This document shows, piece by piece, positions 43,589-49,671 of a stretch of DNA of 49,671 nt (position 1 is the stretch's first letter; every line of letters begins with the position of its first letter). The notes below the pieces were generated by a model. The model did no database searches and was not told the DNA's origin. It saw only the letters and a program-made list of their open reading frames with translations. The DNA lies in assembly GCA_027485145.1 (NCBI GenBank), contig JAIXRO010000009.1, positions 1-49,671 of the forward strand, read 5' to 3'. A program made the translations under genes and the position numbers. The stretch is from Hyphomonadaceae bacterium (GTDB taxonomy: Bacteria; Pseudomonadota; Alphaproteobacteria; Caulobacterales; Hyphomonadaceae).

Positions 43589-45523
43589 TCAGCGGCGCCG
43601 CTTGAGATCCGGAGGCAGGGCTTCCTCGGCGAGGCTCAACAGCGCCTCATCAAGCGTGATGATCTGCTGGCCGTTGGAGCCAAGGCGCCGGAGGGCAAGC
43701 TTGCGCTCCTCGGCTTCGCGCGCGCCGACAACGGCGATCACAGGCACCTTTTGCAACGAGTGCTCCCGGACCTTGTAGTTGATCGTCTCATTGCGCGTGT
43801 CGACCTCGACACGGAGACCGGCCTTCCGCAATTCAGCCGCGGCCTCTTCGGCATAGTCTGCTGCTGTATCGGAAATCGCCGCGACCACCACCTGCACCGG
43901 CGAGAGCCACATCGGGAAGGCGCCGGCATAGTTCTCGATCAGCACGCCGATGAAGCGCTCGAGCGATCCCAGGATCGCACGGTGCAGCATCACGGGGCGA
44001 TGCTTCTGCCCGTCCTCGGCAATGTACTCCGCGCCGAGCCGTTCGGGCAGCACATAATCCAGCTGGATCGTGCCGCACGTCCAGGACCGGCCAATGGCAT
44101 CCTTCAGCTGGAAGTCGAGCTTCGGTGCATAGAAAGCGCCGTCGCCTTCCGCGATCACCGGCTCGACGCCCGCCGCCCGGGCCGCGTTCAGCATCTGCGC
44201 CTCGGCCTTGTCCCAGAACTCTTCCGATCCTGCGCGCTGTTCGGGGCGCGTGCCCAGCGAGATGTGATCGCGCTCCAGCCCGAAATCCGAATGGATGGAC
44301 GAAGCGAGCTTGATGAAGTTCGCCGTCTCTTCCTCGATCTGGTCTTCGCGGCAGAAGATGTGGGCATCGTCCTGCGTGAAGGCGCGCACGCGCATCAGCC
44401 CGTGCAGAGCGCCCGACGGTTCGTACCGGTGGCAGGCGCCGAACTCGGCCATGCGCAGTGGCAGGTCGCGGTAGCTCTTCTGGCCGAACTTGAAGATCTG
44501 CACGTGGCCCGGGCAGTTCATCGGCTTAAGCGAGAGCGTCTCTTCTTCCGCTGTCTCGCAGACGAACATGTTCTCGCGGTACTTGTCCCAATGGCCGCTC
44601 TTTTCCCAGAACGTCCGTTCAAGGACTTGCGGCGTGCGCACTTCGACATAGCCCGCCTCCTGCAGGCGGCGGCGGACGTAGGCCTCGATCACCTGCCAGA
44701 GCGTCAGACCCTTCTGGTGCCAGAACACCATGCCCTTGCCCTCTTCCTGCATGTGGAAGAGGTCGAGCTGGCGTCCCAGCTTGCGGTGGTCGCGCTTCTC
44801 CGCCTCTTCGAGGCGGTGGAGGTGTTCCTTGAGATCCTTCTCGTTCGCCCAGGCCGTCCCGTAGACACGCTGCAGCATCTCGTTGTTGCTGTCGCCGCGC
44901 CAATAGGCGCCGGCGAGCTTCATCAACTTGAACGCCTTTGGCAGCTTGCCCGTGGAGGGCAGGTGCGGTCCGCGGCACAGGTCGCTCCACTGGTCGCTGT
45001 GAGCGTAGAGGGTGATGGCCTCGCCCGGCGGGATGATGTCGTCGATGATCTGCGCCTTGTAGGCCTCGCCGATCGACTTGAAGTGGGCAATGGCGTCGTC
45101 CTTGCTCCAGACCTGCCGCTCGATCGGCAGGTCGCGGTCGACGATCTCGCGCATCTTCGCCTCGATCTTTTCGAAGTCGTCCGTCGAGAACGGCTCCTTG
45201 CGGGCGAAGTCGTAATAGAAGCCGTCATCGATGACGGGGCCGATCGTCACCTGTGTGCCGGGAAACAGTTCCTGCACGGCCTGGGCGAGGACGTGGGCGG
45301 CGTCATGGCGGATCAGTTCCAGGCCATCGGCATCCTTGTCCGTGACGATGGCGACCGTGGCGTCGCCGTCGAGCGGGCGTTTCAGGTCGCGCAATTCGCC
45401 GTTCACACGCGCGGCCAGCGCCTTCTTGGCGAGGGATTTGGAGATGCTCTCTGCCACATCGAGAGGCGAGGCCCCATCGGCGAATTCCCGCTTCGAGCCA
45501 TCGGGGAGCGTAACGTTGATCAT
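43589..45523 (-). CDS. thrS: Threonyl-tRNA synthetase
   Basis: This enzyme charges tRNA-Thr. The 644-residue class II synthetase has all usual parts. A TGS domain ([13 protein letters not shown], 1-65) is followed by the editing domain with [11 protein letters not shown] and the [17 protein letters not shown] zinc-like site. The catalytic core has motif 1, the zinc-binding Cys in LKPMNCPGH (about 335), motif 2 ([20 protein letters not shown]) and motif 3 ([13 protein letters not shown]). The anticodon-binding domain begins at about 545. ATG 45523 matches the family start; the preceding Shine-Dalgarno is weak. The 259-bp gap to yidD probably holds its promoter. Confidence 0.97.
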   Translation of the reverse strand: MINVTLPDGSKREFADGASPLDVAESISKSLAKKALAARVNGELRDLKRPLDGDATVAIVTDKDADGLELIRHDAAHVLAQAVQELFPGTQVTIGPVIDDGFYYDFARKEPFSTDDFEKIEAKMREIVDRDLPIERQVWSKDDAIAHFKSIGEAYKAQIIDDIIPPGEAITLYAHSDQWSDLCRGPHLPSTGKLPKAFKLMKLAGAYWRGDSNNEMLQRVYGTAWANEKDLKEHLHRLEEAEKRDHRKLGRQLDLFHMQEEGKGMVFWHQKGLTLWQVIEAYVRRRLQEAGYVEVRTPQVLERTFWEKSGHWDKYRENMFVCETAEEETLSLKPMNCPGHVQIFKFGQKSYRDLPLRMAEFGACHRYEPSGALHGLMRVRAFTQDDAHIFCREDQIEEETANFIKLASSIHSDFGLERDHISLGTRPEQRAGSEEFWDKAEAQMLNAARAAGVEPVIAEGDGAFYAPKLDFQLKDAIGRSWTCGTIQLDYVLPERLGAEYIAEDGQKHRPVMLHRAILGSLERFIGVLIENYAGAFPMWLSPVQVVVAAISDTAADYAEEAAAELRKAGLRVEVDTRNETINYKVREHSLQKVPVIAVVGAREAEERKLALRRLGSNGQQIITLDEALLSLAEEALPPDLKRRR

Positions 45524-45782
45524 GGGTCTCAAGTTTCTCAGGTTTGCCGCACGCGGCGGCGAATTCGGGTGATCCGGCAAGGGCATCTGGCGCGGCCGTG
45601 CTTAACGCGGCTTCACCGGGATTCCCACCCTGTTTCGAGGGCAGCTGCCGGGGCTTGCAGAGTTTATCGGGTGCGTGAAGGGGCGCGCACGGACGTGCGG
45701 GCCAGGGGCGCTTCAGGCACCCTGGCGAGTTCGCGTGGTCAGTCCGGTGAGGCAGCGGTTCGCGTTCATGCGCGTTCGTATG

Positions 45783-46115
45783 TCACGCTTCCGGGCGGGA
45801 TTCAATCAGCCCGCTTGAACCGTTCCTAGGCCCGGGCTTCCAGTCCCCAAAGCGCCAGGGCTGCCAGAAGGGAACGGACGGCACGGTGTCCGGGGCCGGA
45901 TCAAACCCATGACTGCCCCCTGGCCGGCAGCGGACAAATCGCGCGAGCGCCATCCAGCCTCCCGGCCACCAGCCGTGCCGGGCTACGCACTCGGCGCCGT
46001 ACTCGCTGCAGCTGGGCATATGCTGGCACCGCGCTCCCGCAAGCTGGAGCAGTTGGCTCGGCCCATGCTTGTAGATGGCGAGCAGCGCGTAAGCGAGACG
46101 GCGCCGGACAGCCAT
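45783..46115 (-). CDS. yidD: Membrane protein insertion efficiency factor YidD
   Basis: This small basic membrane-associated protein is linked to YidC-dependent insertion. The 110-residue sequence has the family core LLAIYKHGPSQLL, CQHMPSCSEYGAECVARHGWWPGGWMALARFVRC and a GFDPAP end. All three conserved cysteines are present. An extra 35-residue Pro/Trp-rich C-terminus follows. ATG 46115 lies one base after the upstream gene's stop, implying coupling with the IscU-like protein. In many bacteria yidD sits with yidC/rnpA; here it is in a cluster with thrS, a placement seen in other alphaproteobacteria. Confidence 0.93.
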   Translation of the reverse strand: MAVRRRLAYALLAIYKHGPSQLLQLAGARCQHMPSCSEYGAECVARHGWWPGGWMALARFVRCRPGGSHGFDPAPDTVPSVPFWQPWRFGDWKPGPRNGSSGLIESRPEA

Positions 46116-46116
46116 C

Positions 46117-46560
46117 TCAGGCCGCCGCCCGCGCCGCCAGCGCTGCGTCGATCGCCGCCACAGCGGCGTCGAAGGCCAGCAATGTGGAGGCATGGCGCGG
46201 CGGATAATCTGCCACCGGCTCCAGATGGCGGAGTTCCCAGAACAGGCCGGCCGGCGGCGGCGCGCCGTCCTTCAGCATCGCCCGCAGGCTTTCCCGGGCA
46301 GCGCGGATTTCGGCGACCGTCGCCCCGACAGCATGCTCGGCCAGGATCGACGTGGCCGCCTGCCCCAATGCGCAGGCCTTGGGATCGACCGCGATCGCGA
46401 TCACACGTTCGCCGGCCGCATCCAGCGCGACATCCACATTCACTGTCGAGCCGCACACGCGCGACACTTTCAGGGAGGTGCCCTCAGGGTCCGGCAGCCG
46501 CCCGAGATGCGGGATCCCGGCGGCGAGTTCCAGAATGCGGTTGTGATAGAGTTCGCTCAT
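46117..46560 (-). CDS. IscU-like iron-sulfur scaffold protein lacking the third cysteine
   Basis: This 147-residue protein has the IscU/NifU N-domain fold. It starts MSELYHNRILELAAGIPH, has the first ligand Cys36 in RVCGSTV and the second Cys63 in KACALGQAA. The third IscU cysteine, normally in an RHCS-type motif near residue 106, is replaced by Ala in PPRHASTLL. The same change appears in the alphaproteobacterial homologues I recall, so it is a subfamily trait. Cluster assembly is therefore doubtful; transfer or another role is possible. It follows the exoD terminator and is one base from yidD. Confidence 0.88.
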   Translation of the reverse strand: MSELYHNRILELAAGIPHLGRLPDPEGTSLKVSRVCGSTVNVDVALDAAGERVIAIAVDPKACALGQAATSILAEHAVGATVAEIRAARESLRAMLKDGAPPPAGLFWELRHLEPVADYPPRHASTLLAFDAAVAAIDAALAARAAA

Positions 46561-46603
46561 GCCTGCCTAGATGGCCTGCCGGGCAGCGCCGGACAAGTGG
46601 CCC

Positions 46604-46641
46604 AAAAAGGAGCCGCCAGATGCGTATGCAAGGGGCGGCTC
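46604..46641 (-). terminator. Minus-strand intrinsic terminator after exoD
   Basis: GAGCCGCC (46610-46617) pairs perfectly with GGCGGCTC (46634-46641). On the minus strand the stem is followed by CTTTTTGG (46602-46609 read in reverse). It lies about 95 bp after the exoD stop, closing the cysS-phosphatase-exoD unit. Confidence 0.8.
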
Positions 46642-46734
46642 AGAAGGGTGCGGTCTAGAAATGGCTCGGAAGCCATGACCTCGCATGGACGCTCGCTGAA
46701 AGCGGGTCAATTTAAGGTTTGGACAGGAAGGCCG

Positions 46735-47355
46735 TCAGAACGGCCAGAGCCGCGCAAGTCTCGGCAGGATCTGCAGCATGATCAGGACAGCGCCGGAGAA
46801 CGTCAGCGCGGCCAGCACCACCACCACCCCGTCCCGGGCCGTGAGCGCCAATCCGAACAGCAGCACCGCCAGCCCCGGCAGGAGGGGACCGAACGGCACG
46901 ACCCCGAGCGGATACGTGATCAGGGCCGCCGCCACGCACAGCAGCCCGACGACCTGCACAAATGGCGCGGCGGTCAGGAAGGTCAGCCGTGGCCGCACCA
47001 GTGAGTCGATCATGTGGGCGTATTTGATACCTGTCTTCGCGCCCTGAACGAGGTGTTCGCGCTTGAACTGGAAATCCAGCGCGCGCTTTGGCAGCCAGGG
47101 CGTGCGAAGCCCGATCACGATCTGCAGCGAGAAGATCAACGTGATCGTCGCAACAAACCAGTTGGCTCCCGGAATGATCGTCAGTGGGCTGACTGAAATG
47201 AACCCAAGCAACAACAGCACCGGGCCATAGGCCCGCCGCCCCACGGCCTTCAGGAGCTGGCCAACGGTGACGTTCTCGCCTTCGGTGTTCTGCACCAGCG
47301 ATTGAAGCAACGATTTGAGATCCGTGACCGGAACCTTTGTGCCTTTCGGACTCAT
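46735..47355 (-). CDS. exoD: ExoD-family membrane protein
   Basis: This 206-residue inner-membrane protein is of the exopolysaccharide synthesis ExoD family, named for a Sinorhizobium gene needed for normal exopolysaccharide, alkali tolerance and nodule invasion. It has a charged N-terminus, VTVGQLLKAVGRRAYGPVLLLLGFISVSPLTIIPG, a cytoplasmic loop and two or three more helices (ITYPLGVVPFGPLLPGLAVLLFGLAL). Biochemical function is unknown. Its ATG overlaps the histidine phosphatase stop (ATGA), so both are coupled in one operon with cysS. Confidence 0.92.
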   Translation of the reverse strand: MSPKGTKVPVTDLKSLLQSLVQNTEGENVTVGQLLKAVGRRAYGPVLLLLGFISVSPLTIIPGANWFVATITLIFSLQIVIGLRTPWLPKRALDFQFKREHLVQGAKTGIKYAHMIDSLVRPRLTFLTAAPFVQVVGLLCVAAALITYPLGVVPFGPLLPGLAVLLFGLALTARDGVVVVLAALTFSGAVLIMLQILPRLARLWPF

Positions 47356-47915
47356 TCGGATTCTCCGGTTGGGTTCGGCGGCGCGGCGCCGTAGCGTTCG
47401 ATCCGTGAGCGGACGAGACCGTTCCCGTCGATGGCAATCACGTAAAGGCGGTCAAACTCGGACGTCTCATCAATCGCCGGCCCGGGCTCCGCGCCCAGCG
47501 CTGACGCCAGCTCGCCGGTGGTGTTCGAGTGACCCACCACCAGCAGGGCGCCCGGCCGCTGCCGGAGGTTGTCTGCCAATGCTTGCAACGCGCCCGCTTC
47601 GTAGATCTGGACCGTCAAGCCGAGCGCCGCCGCCAATGGCGCCGCGGTCGCTTCCGTGCGGCGGGTCTTGGTGGACCAGATTTCGGTGATCCCCTCCCCG
47701 CCGAGACGTGCGCTGAGCGCGGCCGCGCGCGCCGCGCCGTCTGCGGTCAGGCCGGGATCGTCTCCCTTGTCCTTTTCAGCGTGGCGAGCGAGAAAAATCC
47801 GCGTCTCCCGGGCTGCTACATCGGAAACAGACGCCGTCGGCACCGCTGCGCAGGCGACAAGCCAGGCGCCGGCCAGCAAGCCGAGAAAGCTGCGCCGGAT
47901 CAGATGCGCCGCCAC
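47352..47915 (-). CDS. Exported histidine phosphatase family lipoprotein
   Basis: This small phosphoglycerate-mutase-like phosphatase has 187 residues. A signal peptide with lipobox (GAWLVAC) precedes the catalytic domain, which carries the phospho-acceptor motif LARHAEK. WSTKTRRTEATA supplies the Arg pair, and LLVVGHSNTTGEL supplies the second His. The domain is shorter than cytoplasmic GpmA. Periplasmic substrate unknown. Its first 16 bp overlap the end of cysS and its last 4 bp overlap exoD, so the three genes are tightly coupled. Confidence 0.88.
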   Translation of the reverse strand: MAAHLIRRSFLGLLAGAWLVACAAVPTASVSDVAARETRIFLARHAEKDKGDDPGLTADGAARAAALSARLGGEGITEIWSTKTRRTEATAAPLAAALGLTVQIYEAGALQALADNLRQRPGALLVVGHSNTTGELASALGAEPGPAIDETSEFDRLYVIAIDGNGLVRSRIERYGAAPPNPTGESE

Positions 47916-49285
47916 GTACTGCCCCCGGCGCCGTCCATGATTTCCACGCCTTCTTCAACCAGCGCCTTGCGGATCCGGTCGGCTTCCGCCCAGTCCTTCG
48001 ACAACCGAGCCGCCACCCGCGCTGCGACGAGCGCATCGATGCGCGCCGCCTCATCCGGATTACCGCCCTGCTCCCATTGCTTGGGCGAAACCGTCAGCAG
48101 GCCGAGCAATTCGCCCGCGGCCAGAAGGTCCGCGCGCGTGGCCTGCATCATCTCGGCGTCGTTCTGGTCGGCCGCCGTGTTCGCCGCCGAGGCGATCGCT
48201 GACAGGGCCGCGAGGGCCTCCGGTGTGTTCAGGTCATCTTCCAGCGCATCCCGTACGCCGCGATAGGTGGCCCGCCCGCCTTCCGCCGCCCAGACGCGCC
48301 GCAGCGCGCCATAGATGCGGTCCAGCGTCGTCTTCGCCTGCTTCAGCAAGTCCGGCGTCCAGTCGAGCGGTGCACGGTAATGCCCGCTCAGCATCGCAAA
48401 GCGGATCACCTCGCCCGGCCAATCCTTCAGCAAGTCATGCACCATCACGACATTGCCGAGCGACTTCGACATCTTCTCGCCGCCCATGTCGAGGAAGCCG
48501 TTGTGCAGCCAGTAGCGCGCCATGACCTCGCCGTGCGCGCACTCCGATTGCGCGATCTCGTTTTCATGGTGCGGGAACTGCAGGTCGATACCGCCGGCAT
48601 GAATGTCCAGCGTGCGGCCCAGATGCTTCGCGGCCATCGCCGAGCATTCGATATGCCAGCCGGGCCGGCCCCGGCCCCAGGGCGAGTCCCAGATCGCGTC
48701 TTCCGGTTCACCGGGCTTCGCAAACTTCCAGAGCGCGAAGTCGGCAGCGTCGCGCTTGTCCTCACCGGGCTCGACCCGGGCGCCCGCTTCATTGTCCTCG
48801 GGCCTGCGCCCGGACAACCGTCCGTAATCGGACATCGCGTTCACGGAGAACCAGACGCCGTCCTTGCCCACATAGGCATAATCCTTGCGCACCAACTTCT
48901 CGATAATCTCGATCATCTCCGGCACATGCCCGGTTGCCCACGGCTCGATGCTCGGCGGCAGGACATTCAGAGCCAGCATGTCGGCATTGTAGATGTCCGC
49001 ATACTTCCTGGTGATCGCGGAAATCGGCTGACCGGTATCGAGCGCAGCCTTGATGATCTTGTCTTCGATATCGGTGATGTTGCGCGCGAACACGACCGAG
49101 TTCTCGCCATACGTCTTCATCAGCAGGCGGCGCAGGACGTCGAAGGCGATCGGCGGGCGCGCATTGCCGATATGGGCATAGTTGTACACGGTCGGGCCGC
49201 ACACATAGATCGTGATCCGGCGCGGATCCTGTGGCTGGAAACCGCGCTTCTCGCGCGTCATCGTGTCGTGGAGTTTGAGGGTCAT
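47900..49285 (-). CDS. cysS: Cysteinyl-tRNA synthetase
   Basis: This class I synthetase charges tRNA-Cys. The 461-residue protein has the zinc ligand Cys29 in YVCGPTVYNYAHIGNAR (HIGH-type motif) and NITDIEDKIIKAA. The zinc site continues in GWHIECSAM and FPHHENEIAQSE, with KMSKSLGN at about residue 270 and a helical anticodon domain to the C-terminus. ATG 49285 (MTLKLHD) fits the family N-terminus; the frame is open 78 bp upstream. It leads an operon with a phosphatase lipoprotein and exoD and diverges from folE. Confidence 0.97.
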   Translation of the reverse strand: MTLKLHDTMTREKRGFQPQDPRRITIYVCGPTVYNYAHIGNARPPIAFDVLRRLLMKTYGENSVVFARNITDIEDKIIKAALDTGQPISAITRKYADIYNADMLALNVLPPSIEPWATGHVPEMIEIIEKLVRKDYAYVGKDGVWFSVNAMSDYGRLSGRRPEDNEAGARVEPGEDKRDAADFALWKFAKPGEPEDAIWDSPWGRGRPGWHIECSAMAAKHLGRTLDIHAGGIDLQFPHHENEIAQSECAHGEVMARYWLHNGFLDMGGEKMSKSLGNVVMVHDLLKDWPGEVIRFAMLSGHYRAPLDWTPDLLKQAKTTLDRIYGALRRVWAAEGGRATYRGVRDALEDDLNTPEALAALSAIASAANTAADQNDAEMMQATRADLLAAGELLGLLTVSPKQWEQGGNPDEAARIDALVAARVAARLSKDWAEADRIRKALVEEGVEIMDGAGGSTWRRI

Positions 49286-49411
49286 GGGAGCGCCGATACG
49301 GTTAACGCCGCGAGGTATCATGTCCGGCGCCAGACCTGCAAGGCGCGCTTGCCGCGGCGTCACCGCCCTTGTTCAATCCAATTTGATCGCAGCGGCGTAA
49401 AATCGGGTGGA

Positions 49412-49433
49412 ATAAGATCGGCCGCGGTCTTAT
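49412..49433. promoter_or_regulatory. 22-bp imperfect palindrome in the cysS-folE divergent region
   Basis: ATAAGA (49412-49417) and TCTTAT (49428-49433) are perfect inverted half-sites separated by a GC-rich 10-bp centre that is itself nearly palindromic (one mismatched pair). It lies 127-144 bp from the two start codons, cysS on one side and folE on the other. It could be an operator acting on either gene; I cannot name the regulator. Confidence 0.45.
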
Positions 49434-49555
49434 GTTGCCGATTACTGCCCTGAGGGTATCAACTCCGGGCGGGCGTTAAGTCCGGGCATGGAAACCGACG
49501 GGTTTCCCCAACTGCCCCGGCTCGACCCCCGTCCCTCAGTCAAGGACCAAGCATA

Positions 49556-49671
49556 ATGGCTATGGACGCCGTCACCCCGAAGAATGATCTGCCGCGCGCC
49601 GAACCCGTGCGCCGTCCCAGCCAGGCTGAGGCCGAAGAAGCGGTTCGCACGCTGATTGCCTGGGCCGGCGA
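49556..49671 (+). CDS. folE: GTP cyclohydrolase I, N-terminal fragment cut by window end
   Basis: The first 38 codons are present. After a variable N-terminus (MAMDAVTPKNDLPRAEPV) the sequence RRPSQAEAEEAVRTLIAWAG matches the start of the conserved FolE helix (EAVRTLIxWAGDDP). FolE converts GTP to dihydroneopterin triphosphate, the first step of folate and pterin synthesis. AAGGA about nine bases before ATG 49556 supports the start; ATG two codons later is possible. The catalytic part lies beyond the window. Confidence 0.85.
   Translation, partial: MAMDAVTPKNDLPRAEPVRRPSQAEAEEAVRTLIAWAG

Noticed and set aside
45524-45782. T-box or leader-peptide attenuator before thrS
   Set aside because: No T-box sequence (TGGNACCGCG-like) and no threonine-rich short frame with a terminator; proteobacterial thrS rarely uses either.
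43541-45829. 762-codon plus-strand frame opposite thrS
   Set aside because: Antisense shadow of a full-length threonyl-tRNA synthetase; no motif seen.

Overview
The window is a GC-rich, gene-dense piece of chromosome from an alphaproteobacterium, most likely Caulobacterales and within that a Hyphomonadaceae-like organism. This placement is an inference. It rests on the CC0125/CC1285-type lipoprotein, the large NAD-dependent glutamate dehydrogenase, the paired ethylmalonyl-CoA pathway genes ecm and ccr, several TonB-free envelope lipoproteins, and short palindromic intergenic repeats built on CCCGGCGAAAGCCGGG. I found no insertion sequence, prophage, CRISPR array, tRNA, rRNA or toxin-antitoxin pair. 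Gene content looks vertical and chromosomal.

Layout. 1-799: no protein gene I can support; a strongly self-complementary stretch (1-415) that may be an RNA gene, then two families of palindromic repeats. 800-3012: mtgA and queG, overlapping by ATGA on the minus strand. 3136-12552: an exported M1 aminopeptidase, a small lipoprotein, the 1573-residue NAD-glutamate dehydrogenase and an AI-2E/PerM-family membrane protein. 12693-18051: a HerA-like ATPase (DUF853) translationally coupled to a mini-lipoprotein, an aldehyde dehydrogenase with a textbook terminator, a GST, a DUF7010-like membrane protein behind a double palindrome, and a CC0125-type lipoprotein. 18055-23164: a lipoprotein sugar dehydrogenase with a cadherin-like module, an MFS exporter, a CXXCH cytochrome P460-like lipoprotein, and a RimB-RimK fusion protein.

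23259-28244 carries two signature enzymes of the ethylmalonyl-CoA pathway, ethylmalonyl-CoA mutase (minus strand) and crotonyl-CoA carboxylase/reductase (plus strand). They imply net assimilation of acetyl-CoA (acetate, fatty acids, PHB). Between them lie a small membrane protein and a class IV (D-amino-acid type) aminotransferase. 28279-30948 holds a MITE-like inverted repeat, DoxX, a second GST, an NTF2-like protein and an EamA transporter. 31176-37251 is the lower-glycolysis/Calvin-type block gap-pgk-class I aldolase, interspersed with small zinc-ribbon proteins (zf-TFIIB, DUF1272), DUF2798, thiE and suhB. 37306-41432: an EthA-like Baeyer-Villiger monooxygenase, a 53-residue membrane peptide, an MsbA-like ABC exporter and the cysteine-free L31 gene.

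41500-49285 is a long minus-strand series: cysS, a lipoprotein histidine phosphatase, exoD (with terminator), an IscU-like scaffold without its third cysteine, yidD, thrS, an O-antigen ligase and a family 2 glycosyltransferase. The plus-strand folE begins at 49556 and is cut by the window end.

Most of the window is ordinary housekeeping sequence. The items I would look at again are the structured left edge, the RimB-RimK fusion, the P460-like cytochrome lipoprotein, the operator-like palindromes at 16730 and 35583, and the linked ecm/ccr region.
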